A DNA stretch of 64,000 nt from Nocardia sp. CC227C (GTDB lineage: Bacteria; Actinomycetota; Actinomycetes; Mycobacteriales; Mycobacteriaceae): positions 248,001 through 312,000 of the forward strand of contig NZ_JASITE010000006.1 in NCBI RefSeq assembly GCF_030767025.1, given 5' to 3'. The notes below the pieces were generated by a model that had not been told where the DNA came from, made no database searches, and saw only the letters and a list, made by a program, of their open reading frames with translations. The stretch's first letter is position 1. Each line of letters opens with the position of its first letter. Made by a program: the position numbers and the translations under genes. Shown here in pieces: positions 35,816 to 45,521 of this stretch.

Positions 35816-36775
35816 TCATTCTGTGCGGGCGCTCACGTCACCGAGCGCGGCCGCGATGGCCCGTGGGAGTTCCAGGGTTTCGGCCGCCAGCACACCGGTG
35901 AGCTGCCCGATATCGCGCGCGCCGACGATCATGCTCGCCACCCCGGGCTGGTCCCGGATCCAGGCCAGCGCCACCGCCAGCGGTGACACCCCGAGCCCGT
36001 CGGCGGCGGTCACCAGCGCGTCCACCACCCGCACCGCCCGATCGTCGAGCCGCGCCCGGATCTCGGCGGCCGTGGCCTCGTCCGCGCCGCGCGAATCCGC
36101 GGGCACCCCGTCCCGGTACTTGCCGGTGAGGATGCCGCCCGCCAGCGGCGCGGTAGCGACCACGCCGATGCCGTGATGCTGTGCCGCGGGCACGAATTCG
36201 TGTTCGGCCCCGCGCGCCAGCAGCGAGTACGGCGAGTAGGCGGCGGTGATCGGCGCGGCCGCGGCCAGGGTGGCCAGCTGCCAGGCGTCGTAGCCGCGCG
36301 CCCCGGCGTAGCGCACGCGTCCGGTGCGCACCGCGTATTCGAGCGTGGCCGCGATCTCCTCCAGCGGGGTGTGCGGATCCCAGGCGTCGACGGTCCAGAT
36401 GTCGAGATGGTCGGTACCCAGCGTCGACAGGGTGGTGTCGAGTTGGCGCATCATGGTGCGCCGCGACGCGTCCACCGTCCAGCGGGTGGGCGCGGGCGCG
36501 GGCGCGGCGGGATCGGGCAGCACCGGCGTGCGTCCCGCGCTCCCGGACAACACCAGCTCGTCGCGGCCGATCTCGCGCAGCAGTTCACCGAGAATGCGCT
36601 GCGCGGTCCCGTCGGCGTAGGCGGGTGAGGTGTCCACGAGCGTGCCGCCCGCCTCCACGAACGCCATGAGCTGGGCGCCCGCGTCGTCCGCGTCGGTTTC
36701 TCTGCCCCATGTATGCGTGGCCAGCCCCATCCGGGACACCCGTAGCCCACTGCGGCCCACCGTCCGCTGTTCCAT
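35816..36775 (-). CDS. Aldo/keto reductase
   Basis: 319 residues from ATG 36775. An NADPH-dependent TIM-barrel oxidoreductase with the N-terminal RTVGRSGLRVSRMGLATHTW, catalytic Tyr in VDTSPAYADGTAQRILGE (family Asp-x3-4-Tyr) and late cofactor motif SMIVGARDIGQL. The usual central Lys/His region is degenerate (LVLSGSAGR, TVDAWDPHTPLEEI). It heads the conserved block in front of uppP in mycolata. Divergent from uppP. Substrate unknown. Confidence 0.88.
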   Translation of the reverse strand: MEQRTVGRSGLRVSRMGLATHTWGRETDADDAGAQLMAFVEAGGTLVDTSPAYADGTAQRILGELLREIGRDELVLSGSAGRTPVLPDPAAPAPAPTRWTVDASRRTMMRQLDTTLSTLGTDHLDIWTVDAWDPHTPLEEIAATLEYAVRTGRVRYAGARGYDAWQLATLAAAAPITAAYSPYSLLARGAEHEFVPAAQHHGIGVVATAPLAGGILTGKYRDGVPADSRGADEATAAEIRARLDDRAVRVVDALVTAADGLGVSPLAVALAWIRDQPGVASMIVGARDIGQLTGVLAAETLELPRAIAAALGDVSARTE

Positions 36776-37011
36776 CACCGTGCAAACCCTCGTGTCACAC
36801 GCGTCAGCCTAAGCGCACGGGCCGTTTCCGAGGGTGCAAGCCTCGCCGTCGGCCTCGCCACAGCGCGATTGCGGTGCACCCCTACCAGCCCGCGCGGGCG
36901 GGCGGGTAGGGTCGCCAGCGATATCGAGGCGAGCCGGACGCGGGGCAGGCCGTCGACGGTGGGCGAATTGCCCACCGAGAGCAGAGGATTCGGTGTGGAC
37001 AGGAGTGGTGT

Positions 37012-37950
37012 GTGGGCGAGTCGATGACGTGGCTGCAGGCGGTGGTGCTGGGGCTGGTGCAGGGCTTGACGGAGTTTCTGCCGATTTCGTCGTCGGCGCA
37101 TCTGCGAATCGTGTCCTCGGTGTTCTTCGGTGACGACGCGGGCGCGTCGTTCACCGCCGTCACCCAGTTGGGCACGGAGGCCGCGGTTCTGGTGTTCTTC
37201 GCCAAGGACATCCGGCGGATCATGGTGGCCTGGTTCACCACGGTCGGCATGAAGCTGAAGGCCCGGCAGCGGCAGACCGTGCCGCTGCACGATCAGCCCA
37301 CCACCCAGCTGCCGGTGTACACCGACGGGGGGCACGGCCTGGACGCGGACGCCCAGCGCGAACTCGACTACCGCATCGGCTGGTACGTGATCATCGCCAC
37401 CATCCCGATCGGCCTGATCGGCTTCCTGTTCAAGGACGAGATCCGCACGGGCGCGCGCAATCTGTGGCTGGTGTCGTTCATGCTCATCGCCTTCGCGCTG
37501 GTGATCGCCGCCGGTGAGTACTACGGCCGCAAACAGCGACCGATCGAGCAGCTGACCACCCGCGACGGCCTCGTCATGGGTTTCGCCCAGTGTCTGGCGC
37601 TCATCCCGGGCGTGTCGCGTTCCGGGGCGACGTCCACGGCCGGTCTGTTCTGCGGTCTGACTCGCGAGGCGGCGGTGCGGTTCTCGTTCCTGCTGGCCAT
37701 TCCGGCGGTCACCGCGTCGGGCCTGTTCTCGCTGCCGGATGCCTTCGAACCCGCCGGGGCCGGACTCAACGCCTCCGGTCCGCAGCTGCTGGTGGCCACG
37801 GTCATCGCGTTCGTGGCGGGTTACGCGTCGGTGGCGTGGCTGCTGCGCTTCGTGGCCGGCCACTCGCTGAACTGGTTCGTGGGCTACCGCATCGTGCTGG
37901 GGCTGACGGTCATGGGCCTGCTCGCCGGCGGCGTCATCTCGGCGACGTGA
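37012..37950 (+). CDS. uppP: Undecaprenyl-diphosphatase
   Basis: 312 residues. An integral membrane enzyme that removes a phosphate from undecaprenyl diphosphate to recycle the lipid carrier of cell-wall synthesis; it also underlies bacitracin resistance. The active-site motifs are [13 protein letters not shown] near residue 22 and [11 protein letters not shown] near residue 200. About eight helices. The central loop (residues ~80-115, [15 protein letters not shown]) is longer than in E. coli. GTG 37012 is preferred over ATG 37024 because AGGAG lies 6-11 bp upstream. Confidence 0.95.
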   Translation: MGESMTWLQAVVLGLVQGLTEFLPISSSAHLRIVSSVFFGDDAGASFTAVTQLGTEAAVLVFFAKDIRRIMVAWFTTVGMKLKARQRQTVPLHDQPTTQLPVYTDGGHGLDADAQRELDYRIGWYVIIATIPIGLIGFLFKDEIRTGARNLWLVSFMLIAFALVIAAGEYYGRKQRPIEQLTTRDGLVMGFAQCLALIPGVSRSGATSTAGLFCGLTREAAVRFSFLLAIPAVTASGLFSLPDAFEPAGAGLNASGPQLLVATVIAFVAGYASVAWLLRFVAGHSLNWFVGYRIVLGLTVMGLLAGGVISAT

Positions 37951-37989
37951 TCACATGTCGGTCTTCCTCGTAGCCAGTAGGCTGGCCCG

Positions 37990-38733
37990 GTGACGGTGAT
38001 CCTGTTGCGGCACGGCGTCTCCACGTCGAATGCCGCCCACACGCTGGCCGGTCGCGGTGCGGGGGTCGATCTGACCGACCGCGGCCGCGAGCAGGCGCAG
38101 GCGCTGGTGCAGCGGTTGGGTTCGCTGCCCGTCGAGCACATCGTGTGCTCGCCGCTGCTGCGCTGCCAGCGCACGGTCGCCCCGCTGGCCGACAAGCTCG
38201 GTATCGAACCCGAACCCGACGAACGGCTGCTGGAGGTCGACTACGGCGACTGGACCGGCAGACCCCTGGGGGAGCTGCTGTCCGAACCGCTGTGGAAGGT
38301 GGTGCAGCGGCACGCGTCGGCGGCGGCGTTCCCGGGTGGAGAAGGCTTGGCGCAGGTGCAGTTCCGTGCGGTGTCCGCTCTGCGCGAACACGATGCGGCG
38401 CTGGCACGAAAACACGGGGGTGATGCGTTGTGGGTGGCGTGCACCCACGGCGACGTCATCAAATCCGTGCTCGCGGACGCGTACGGCATGCATCTGGACC
38501 TGTTTCAGCGCATCGTCGTGGAGCCCGCCTCGATCAGCGTGGTCCGGTACACACCGACCGCCCCGTATGTGTGGCGGGTGAACGACACGGGTACGGATCT
38601 GTCCACGTTGGCGGCGGTTTCCCCGAAGCGCGGCGACGCCGCGGCCACCGGTCCGGTTCCCGGTGGAGAGACGGGCAATACCGCGAGTACGGATAATGGG
38701 GATGCGGAACGCCCCGATTCTCATGCCGAGTAG
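37990..38733 (+). CDS. Histidine phosphatase-family protein (MSMEG_4193-type phosphomutase)
   Basis: 247 residues from GTG 37990. The phospho-accepting His is in VILLRHGVSTSNA near the N-terminus, the second Arg/His set is in CSPLLRCQRT and CTHGDVIKS, and the acid/base Glu is in LLEVDYGDWTG. This is the actinobacterial 'putative phosphomutase' family seen next to uppP and DUF3090. It would act as a phosphatase on a small phosphoester. The C-terminal ~40 residues are Gly/Thr-rich and disordered. Confidence 0.9.
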   Translation: MTVILLRHGVSTSNAAHTLAGRGAGVDLTDRGREQAQALVQRLGSLPVEHIVCSPLLRCQRTVAPLADKLGIEPEPDERLLEVDYGDWTGRPLGELLSEPLWKVVQRHASAAAFPGGEGLAQVQFRAVSALREHDAALARKHGGDALWVACTHGDVIKSVLADAYGMHLDLFQRIVVEPASISVVRYTPTAPYVWRVNDTGTDLSTLAAVSPKRGDAAATGPVPGGETGNTASTDNGDAERPDSHAE

Positions 38734-38768
38734 TTCTCATCCCGTGTAGGGCAGTCAGGAGGTGCAGA

Positions 38769-39353
38769 TTGACACGAGCAATCCACATTTTCCGCACCCC
38801 CGATCGATTCGTCGCCGGCACCGTCGGCGAGCCGGGCGACCGCGCTTTCTACCTGCAGGCCGTGCAGGAACCGCGGGTGATCAGCGTGCTGCTGGAGAAG
38901 CAGCAGGTGAAGGTGCTGGCCGATCGGATGGGCTTGCTGTTGGACGAGGTGGCCCGCCGCTTCGGCACCCCGGTGCCGCCGCAGGCCGCCGACGTGGCCG
39001 ACACCGACCCGCTCGTCACCCCGATCGACGCCGAATTCCGGGTCGGCACCATGGGTTTGGGCTGGGACGCCGACGCGGGCGCGGTGGTGGTGGAACTGCT
39101 GGCCATCACCGACACCGAGGTGGACGAGTCGGTGGTGCTCGACGACACCGAGGAGGGGCCCGACGCGGTCCGGGTGTTCCTCACCCCGATCCAGGCGCGT
39201 GAGTTCGCGCTACGGTCGGCGCGGGTGATCGCCGCCGGACGGCCGCCGTGCCCGCTGTGCGGGGAGCCGCTGTCCCCGCAGGGCCATATGTGCGTACGCA
39301 CCAACGGCTACAAGCGCGGTGACATCTTCGGCGCGACCGAGGCCGAGGACTGA
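38769..39353 (+). CDS. DUF3090-family protein
   Basis: 194 residues, TTG start at 38769 set by an ideal AGGAGG eight bases upstream. It matches DUF3090 along its length: IHIFRTPDRFVAGTVGEPGD at the start, GPDAVRVFLTPIQAREFALR, and a C-terminal zinc-binding-like CPLCGEPLSPQGHMCVRTNG. The family always sits with the SCO1664-type gene and the phosphatase. Function unknown. Confidence 0.93.
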   Translation: MTRAIHIFRTPDRFVAGTVGEPGDRAFYLQAVQEPRVISVLLEKQQVKVLADRMGLLLDEVARRFGTPVPPQAADVADTDPLVTPIDAEFRVGTMGLGWDADAGAVVVELLAITDTEVDESVVLDDTEEGPDAVRVFLTPIQAREFALRSARVIAAGRPPCPLCGEPLSPQGHMCVRTNGYKRGDIFGATEAED

Positions 39354-39357
39354 GCCC

Positions 39358-40131
39358 ATGACCGGCGACCCGTTCCGGACCGCCGACCTGACAGTGGTCG
39401 GGCGGGTGACCACGGCCAGCAATGTGACGCTGGTGTGTGAGGCCGACGACGTGCGGGTGGTGTACAAGCCGGTGCGCGGGGAGCGCCCGCTGTGGGATTT
39501 CCCGGACGGCACCCTGGCCGGGCGGGAGGTGGCGTCCTACCGGGTGTCGGAGGCGCTGGGCTGGGAGCTGATACCCGAGACCATCCTGCGCGACGGGCCG
39601 GTGGGTCCGGGCATGGTGCAGCGGTGGGTCGATCAGACCGAACCGGTCGACGGGCGGCCGGAGCTGGTGGATCTGTGCCCGGCGGGGCAGGTGCCCGACG
39701 GGTTCCGCGAGGTGTTGCGCGCGCTGGACGGCTCGGGGCGTCCGGTCTCGCTGGTGCACGCCGACGATCCCCGGCTGCGGCGGCTCGCCGTCCTGGACGC
39801 GCTGCTCAACAATGCCGACCGCAAGGGCGGGCACGCGCTCGACGGCGCCGACGGGCGGGTGTACGGGGTGGACCACGGCATCTGCCTGCACACCGATCCG
39901 AAGCTGCGGACCGTGCTGTGGGGATGGGCCGGGGAGCCGATCGAGGACGAGTTACTCTCCGACATCACGGTTTTCGTCAAAGCACTGCCGGGGGAGCTGG
40001 GCGACGGGCTGGCGGAGTTGATCACCGACGCCGAGATCGACGCCCTGGAGACGCGGGCGCGGGCCCTACTCGACGATCCGCGGCTGCCGCTGCCCGACAA
40101 CAACCGGCCGATTCCCTGGCCCGCCTTCTGA
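39358..40131 (+). CDS. SCO1664-family protein, kinase-like
   Basis: 257 residues, ATG 4 bp after the DUF3090 stop. It resembles the PI3/4-kinase-like fold: VRVVYKPVRGERPLWDFPDG with the ATP-binding Lys, a catalytic-loop-like LDALLNNADRKGGHAL, and YGVDHGICLH, where a DFG-like Asp would be. It ends with NNRPIPWPAF. The target is unknown; tight coupling with DUF3090 suggests the two work together. Confidence 0.88.
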   Translation: MTGDPFRTADLTVVGRVTTASNVTLVCEADDVRVVYKPVRGERPLWDFPDGTLAGREVASYRVSEALGWELIPETILRDGPVGPGMVQRWVDQTEPVDGRPELVDLCPAGQVPDGFREVLRALDGSGRPVSLVHADDPRLRRLAVLDALLNNADRKGGHALDGADGRVYGVDHGICLHTDPKLRTVLWGWAGEPIEDELLSDITVFVKALPGELGDGLAELITDAEIDALETRARALLDDPRLPLPDNNRPIPWPAF

Positions 40132-40291
40132 ATCTCATGCCGCGTTTCGTTGCGTACATCATGATTCCAAGGGTTGACGTCCGCACCCAGCGTGCTTTCA
40201 TGCAGGTCCGCGCATATCGCCGTGGGTGGTGCGGGTCTCGTCGCGCGGGGGCGGCGCGGAGCTGCCTCGATCGTCCCTTTACCCTCGAATC

Positions 40292-41530
40292 ATGCAGTCC
40301 TGGTCCGATACCGCTGTCCCGACCGTCCCCGGATCCGGACCGGCGTTGCGCTTGTACGACACCGCCGACCGGCAGGTGCGCCCGGTAGCGCCGGGGCGGA
40401 CCGCCACCATGTACGTCTGCGGCATCACCCCCTACGACGCCACCCACCTCGGCCACGCCGCCACCTATCTGACCTTCGACCTGGTCAACCGGATCTGGCG
40501 CGACGCCGGGCACGAGGTGCACTACGTGCAGAACGTGACCGATGTGGACGATCCGCTGTTCGAGCGGGCGGAGCGCGACGGCATCGACTGGCGGGAGCTG
40601 GGCAGCCGCGAGATCGACCTGTTCCGCGAGGATATGAGCGAACTGCGGGTGATCCCGCCGCGGCACTACGTGGGCGCGATCGAATCGGTGCAGGAGGTCG
40701 TGGAGCTGGTCGACAAACTGCTGGCCTGCGGCGCGGCCTATGTGGTGGACGACCCGGACCATCCCGATATCTACTTCCGCCACGACGCCACCGAGCAGTT
40801 CGGCTACGAGTCCGGCTACGACCGCGCCACCATGGAGCGTTTCTTCGCCGAGCGCGGCGGCGATCCGCAGCGGCCCGGCAAGCGGGATCCGATCGACCCG
40901 CTGCTGTGGCGGGCCGAGCGCGCGGGCGAACCGTCCTGGCCCGCGCCGTTCGGCACGGGGCGGCCCGGCTGGCATATCGAGTGCGCGGCCATCGCGCTCA
41001 ACCGCATCGGCACCGAATTCGATGTCCAGGGCGGCGGCAGCGACCTCATCTACCCGCATCACGAGTACTCCACCGCGCACGCCGAGGCGCTGGTGAAGGG
41101 CCGCCGGTTCGCCCGCCACTACGTGCACGCCGGACTGATCGGCCTGGACGGCGAGAAGATGTCCAAGTCGCGCGGCAACCTGGTGTTCGTCTCGGCGTTG
41201 CGCCGCTCGGGCACCGATCCGGCCGCCATCCGGCTGGGGCTGTTCGCCGGGCACTACCGGCAGGATCGGGAGTGGTCGGATGCCGTTCTCGCCGAGGCGT
41301 TCTCCCGCCTGGACCGCTGGCGGGCGGCGACGGCGCTGACCTCCGCCCCGGCCGCCGAGGACACCGTGGCCCGGCTGCGCCAGCATCTGGCCGACGATCT
41401 CGATACGCCGAAAGCGCTTGCCGCCGTGGACAGCTGGGCGCAGCAGGCGGTGAACTACGGCGGCTCCGACACCGCCGCGCCGGGACTGGTGCGCGACGCG
41501 GTGGACGCACTGCTGGGAATTCGGCTCTAA
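40292..41530 (+). CDS. mshC: Mycothiol ligase: cysteine--GlcN-Ins ligase
   Basis: 412 residues. Joins L-cysteine to glucosaminyl-inositol with ATP, the penultimate step of mycothiol synthesis. It is a class I cysteinyl-tRNA-synthetase-like fold. The zinc Cys and HIGH-type motif are in [20 protein letters not shown], the other zinc ligands are around [10 protein letters not shown] and the HHEYS segment, and the KMSKS loop is [10 protein letters not shown]. Its length (~412) matches MshC and not CysS (~465), and the anticodon domain is missing. ATG 40292 opens the conserved MQSWSD. Confidence 0.96.
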   Translation: MQSWSDTAVPTVPGSGPALRLYDTADRQVRPVAPGRTATMYVCGITPYDATHLGHAATYLTFDLVNRIWRDAGHEVHYVQNVTDVDDPLFERAERDGIDWRELGSREIDLFREDMSELRVIPPRHYVGAIESVQEVVELVDKLLACGAAYVVDDPDHPDIYFRHDATEQFGYESGYDRATMERFFAERGGDPQRPGKRDPIDPLLWRAERAGEPSWPAPFGTGRPGWHIECAAIALNRIGTEFDVQGGGSDLIYPHHEYSTAHAEALVKGRRFARHYVHAGLIGLDGEKMSKSRGNLVFVSALRRSGTDPAAIRLGLFAGHYRQDREWSDAVLAEAFSRLDRWRAATALTSAPAAEDTVARLRQHLADDLDTPKALAAVDSWAQQAVNYGGSDTAAPGLVRDAVDALLGIRL

Positions 41531-41550
41531 CGCGGGCGATCACGCCGACG

Positions 41551-41580
41551 GACTGCGGGGCGGGTACGCGCCCCGCAGTC
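41551..41580. terminator. Terminator hairpin between convergent mshC and F420-type reductase
   Basis: The arms GACTGCGGGGCG (41551-41562) and CGCCCCGCAGTC (41569-41580) are exact complements around a 6-base loop, 20 bp after the mshC stop. No U-tract. Confidence 0.6.
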
Positions 41581-41587
41581 GGACGCG

Positions 41588-42166
41588 CTATTCGCCCGCG
41601 TTCTTGGACTGGGCCAGTCCGCCGCCGTCGACGGGATGGAACCCGGCGTCGCGGATGAGCGGCACCACCGTGGCGGCGGCCTCCCGGTCATCGCTCCAGT
41701 ACCACATATCGGTGGTCTCGCCGGTGCGCTGGCCGCGCAGCCCGTCGGCGAGCAGGTCGGCGGCGAGACGGTCGCCGAAGCTGCGCACCAGCCGTACGTT
41801 CCCGAGGCGCTTCAGCTGGTATTCCGGACTGGTGAGCCCGTCGGGGATGGGAACCGGCACCACCTGGCCGTCGCGTTCGGTGAGCGGATTGCTGGTGTCG
41901 ATGACGATCTTGCCCTGGAGCGCGTCACCGTAGTCGCGGGCCAGCGTCTCGAACGCCTCCCACCAGACGGCGATGACCACCACATTGGTGGCGGCGAGCA
42001 TCTCCTCGGGCGAGGCGGCGGCGGTGGCCTGCGGGCCGAGTTCGGCGGCCAGGGTCGCGGGGCCGTCGGGGTGGGCGGCGCTGAGGATGACGTGGTCGCC
42101 GCCGGCGACCAGCAGTCGCGCCAGGGTGCCGCCGATGCGGCCGGTGCCGATGAATCCCACACGCAT
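41588..42166 (-). CDS. NADPH-dependent F420 reductase-like protein
   Basis: 192 residues. The N-terminal dinucleotide motif MRVGFIGTGRIGGTLARLL, then DTSNPL and RDAGFHPVDGGGLAQSK. The family includes F420:NADP oxidoreductases and related small Rossmann proteins. Actinobacteria of this group use coenzyme F420, so hydride transfer between F420 and NADP is possible, but many members of this family have other partners. Convergent with mshC and separated by a terminator. Confidence 0.82.
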   Translation of the reverse strand: MRVGFIGTGRIGGTLARLLVAGGDHVILSAAHPDGPATLAAELGPQATAAASPEEMLAATNVVVIAVWWEAFETLARDYGDALQGKIVIDTSNPLTERDGQVVPVPIPDGLTSPEYQLKRLGNVRLVRSFGDRLAADLLADGLRGQRTGETTDMWYWSDDREAAATVVPLIRDAGFHPVDGGGLAQSKNAGE

Positions 42167-42359
42167 GGTGCGCTCGCTTCCTGCCGATGGAACGGACGAC
42201 GAGACGACGACACAACATCACCGAGGGTAACCGAGACATTGCCCGATTGGTCGCGTTTGTCACCGCGCGGCGGCGCCGCCGGATCGACCCTCCCGCTGGC
42301 ACGTAGATGGCGATACGGTGAGTCTCCAAGGCTCTCACCCTCGATGAGGAGGTAGGACG

Positions 42360-45323
42360 GTGACGGCGGTGCCCGGATTCGATCGGTTCCGTATGGTGCG
42401 CAGGCAGATTCGCGCGGGCGGCGAACTGCTGGGGGCGGTGCGCAGGGATCCCCGCATCGTGCGCGACCTGGTCGCCGGGTTCACCGGGAAGGGGGCGCAG
42501 CCGCAGCCGCCGGTCGCCGACGGCGCGTACTCGCCGCCGGACGGGCTGGCCGACTACGCGCGCACCGCCCAGGCCCGGCAGTCGGTCGAGGTGCCCGCGC
42601 GGCAGGCGCTGGACTACCTGGTCCAGCTCGACCGGCTGCCGGAGTGGATGTCGTTCCACGCGGGCTGGCGCGGCGATCCGCCCGGACCGGCCGAGCCGGG
42701 CCTGGAGTTCACCCAGCAGGCACGGTTCATGGGCATTCCGGCCGATCTGGACTGGACCGTCGCCGCGGTGACCGACACCGGGGTGGAACTGCGCGGCACC
42801 GGGCCGCAGGGGCTGCGGCTGGCGTTCTGGGTGAGTGTCGTGCCCGCCGGGGACGGAGCGCTGGTGGCGGTGGACGCCGGGCTGGCGGGGCCGCCCATCG
42901 ACGGCCCGCTGGGCGGGTCGGTGGCGCGCAGTCTCGGTGACGCACTGCGGGATTCGCTGGGCGCGCTGCCCGCCATCCTGGCCGACGCGGCACCCGCGAA
43001 GCCGCGCGTAGCGCGGAAGGCGGTGCGGCACCAGGCATCCGACACCGTGCTCGCGCCGTCCACCCCGGTGCTGGTGGGTGTCGGTCAGATCGTGGCGCGC
43101 ACCCCCGATCCGGCGTACCGCGATCCCGCGCATCTGGCCGTGCGGGCGCTGCGCGAGGCCGCCGCCGACGCGGGCCCGGGTGAGGCGCTGCTGCGGCAGG
43201 CCGACGCGGTGTTCGCGGTGGCGTCCACCTCCTGGCAGTACCGGGATCTGGGCGCGCTGGTGGCCGCTGCGGTGGGCGCGGGCGAGGTGGACACCGTGCA
43301 ATCCAGTCCGTTCGGGGGTGACGGCGGGCAACTGGTGCTCAACGAGGCGGCCGCGGCGGTGGCCGCCGGGGAGTACGACGTGGTGCTGGTGACCGGCGCG
43401 GAGGCCGGGGCCACCCAGGCGGCCGCCCAGCGCGCCGGGGTCGAGGTGGACTGGCCGGTGCAGGGTGAGCAGGTGCGCCCGACCCGCACGGTGGGGGTGG
43501 ACAAGCCCGCCAACAACGCGCCCGAGACCACGGCCGGGCTGCTCGCGCCGATCAATATGTACGCGCTGCTGGAGTCCGCGAACCGGCACCGGCTGGGCCG
43601 CGGCCCGGCCGAGCACGCCCGCGCGGTGGCCGAACTGTGGTCGCGGCTGTCGGCGGTGGCGGCGCGGAACCCGCACGCCTGGCAGCCGCGCGAGTACAGC
43701 GCCGAGGAGATCGCGACCGTCACCGCCGACAACCGCATGATCTCCGCGCCCTACACCAAACTCGAATGCGCGAACCTGACCGTCGATATGGCCTCCGGCA
43801 TCGTGGTGTGCAGTGCCGCCGCGGCCGAGGCAGCCGGAATCCCACAGGACAAGTGGGTGTTCCTGCACGCGGGCGCGTCCGGGCACGACGAATGGTTCGT
43901 GAGCGAGCGCGCGGAACTGGCCGCCTCCCCGGCCATCCGGACACTGGGCGCGGCGGCGCTCGACCATGCCGGGATCACCGCCGACGATCTCGCGCACGTG
44001 GACCTGTACGCCTGCTTCCCGGTGGCGGTGCAGATCGCCGCGCGCGAACTCGGCCTGCCCGTCGACGATCCGAAGCGGCCGCTGTCGGTGACCGGCGGGC
44101 TCACCTTCGGCGGCGGGCCGGGCAACAACTACGGCGGGCACGCGGTGGCGACGCTGGTGCAGCGGTTGCGCGCCGAACCGGGCAGCTTCGGGCTGGCGAC
44201 CTCGCTGGGCTGGTACCTGACCAAGCACGCGGTCGGCGTGTACTCGACGACCCCGCCACGCGCCGGATACCGGCATCTGACACCCGTGATCGACCATCCG
44301 CCCGCCCGCCCGGCCCGCACCGGCTACGACGGAGAGGCCGTGGTGGAGGCGTACACGCTGCCCTACGACCGGGACGGTCGGCCGGAGGCGGCGATCCTGT
44401 CGCTGCTGACGCCGGAGGGGGCGCGGGTGCTGGTGCGCTGCACCGATTCCGCACTGCTCACCGACCTCACCGACGGGGATCTGCTGGGGTTGCCGGTCAC
44501 CGTCTCCGGCGACCGGGTGCGCGTCACCGACACCACCCGGGTGGCGCTGCCCGCACCGCCGCCCGCGCCGGTGCTGGTGGAACGGCGCGGCCACATCACC
44601 GTCATCACCATCAATCGGCCGCACGCCCGCAACGCCATCGACCTGGCCACCGCGCTCGGCATCGAACGCGCCCTCGACGCCTACGAGGCCGACCCGGACG
44701 CGCGTATCGCCGTTCTCACCGGGGCGGGCGGATTCTTCAGCGCCGGAATGGATCTCAAGGCGGCCGCGCGCGGCGAGGTACCGGTGACCGAACGGCGCGG
44801 CATCCTCGGCATCGTGGGCCGGCCACCGGTCAAACCGCTCATCGCCGCCGTGGAGGGTCCGGCGCTGGCGGGCGGCTGCGAACTCGCGCTGTGCGCGGAT
44901 CTCATCGTGGCCGCGCGGGATTCCGTCTTCGGCATTCCGGAGGTCAAGCGCGGCCTGGTCGCCGTCGGCGGCGGTGTGCTGCGCCTGCCGCAGCGCATCC
45001 CTCGCGCCGTCGCCATGGAGATGGCGCTGACCGGCGACCCCATCACCGCCGCCCGCGCCGCCGACCTCGGCCTGATCAACGAGATCGCCGCACCCGGCCA
45101 CGCCCTCGACACCGCGCTGGCCCTGGCGGAGCGGATCGCGGTCAACGCCCCGTTGAGTGTGGCCGCCTCCAAGCGGATCATCGACGAGAGTCCCGACTGG
45201 CCCAGCGGCGAGGCCTTCGACCGGCAGGGGCGGATCGCGGCCACGGCGCTGTCCAGCGAGGACGCGGGTGAGGGCGTGCGCGCCTTCGCCGAGAAGCGCC
45301 CGCCGGTGTGGCGGGGCCGCTGA
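42360..45323 (+). CDS. Three-domain fusion: SRPBCC - thiolase-like - enoyl-CoA hydratase
   Basis: 987 residues from GTG 42360 (AGGAGG upstream). Residues ~1-220: SRPBCC/polyketide-cyclase-like lipid-binding domain (LDYLVQLDRLPEWMSFHAGW). Residues ~230-735: acetyl-CoA acetyltransferase/SCP2-type thiolase fold (VLVGVGQIVARTPDPAYRDP, SVTGGLTFGGGPGNNYGGHA). The usual nucleophilic Cys position reads SSPFGGDGGQ (316-325), so that Cys is absent. Residues ~740-987: crotonase with oxyanion-hole segments (FFSAGMDLKAA, ALAGGCELALCADL) and both hydratase Glu residues (FGIPEVKRGL, AMEMALTGDPI). It probably handles an acyl-CoA in lipid or sterol side-chain degradation. The codon pattern is continuous across domains, so it is a true fusion. 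Confidence 0.85.
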   Translation: MTAVPGFDRFRMVRRQIRAGGELLGAVRRDPRIVRDLVAGFTGKGAQPQPPVADGAYSPPDGLADYARTAQARQSVEVPARQALDYLVQLDRLPEWMSFHAGWRGDPPGPAEPGLEFTQQARFMGIPADLDWTVAAVTDTGVELRGTGPQGLRLAFWVSVVPAGDGALVAVDAGLAGPPIDGPLGGSVARSLGDALRDSLGALPAILADAAPAKPRVARKAVRHQASDTVLAPSTPVLVGVGQIVARTPDPAYRDPAHLAVRALREAAADAGPGEALLRQADAVFAVASTSWQYRDLGALVAAAVGAGEVDTVQSSPFGGDGGQLVLNEAAAAVAAGEYDVVLVTGAEAGATQAAAQRAGVEVDWPVQGEQVRPTRTVGVDKPANNAPETTAGLLAPINMYALLESANRHRLGRGPAEHARAVAELWSRLSAVAARNPHAWQPREYSAEEIATVTADNRMISAPYTKLECANLTVDMASGIVVCSAAAAEAAGIPQDKWVFLHAGASGHDEWFVSERAELAASPAIRTLGAAALDHAGITADDLAHVDLYACFPVAVQIAARELGLPVDDPKRPLSVTGGLTFGGGPGNNYGGHAVATLVQRLRAEPGSFGLATSLGWYLTKHAVGVYSTTPPRAGYRHLTPVIDHPPARPARTGYDGEAVVEAYTLPYDRDGRPEAAILSLLTPEGARVLVRCTDSALLTDLTDGDLLGLPVTVSGDRVRVTDTTRVALPAPPPAPVLVERRGHITVITINRPHARNAIDLATALGIERALDAYEADPDARIAVLTGAGGFFSAGMDLKAAARGEVPVTERRGILGIVGRPPVKPLIAAVEGPALAGGCELALCADLIVAARDSVFGIPEVKRGLVAVGGGVLRLPQRIPRAVAMEMALTGDPITAARAADLGLINEIAAPGHALDTALALAERIAVNAPLSVAASKRIIDESPDWPSGEAFDRQGRIAATALSSEDAGEGVRAFAEKRPPVWRGR

Positions 45324-45521
45324 TCGCGCGCCCGCGCCGTCGGTGCTCGCGGGTCGACCGCGTATCAGGCGCCGGGGCCGCGCGGGACCCGGCGCACCCG
45401 TATCGTTCCTGGCTCGGTTGGGGGCCACGAACTTCTCCGCCGTCGGCGGGCCGGTGGTCCGTCGGCGGCGTTCCCGGCCGCGCTGTCCGGCGGCCGGGGC
45501 GTTTCGATGAGAGGTTGGTTC

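Noticed and set aside
40292..41530. Cysteinyl-tRNA synthetase
   Set aside because: Length near 412 and the lack of the anticodon-binding domain, together with the DUF3090/SCO1664 neighbours, identify MshC.
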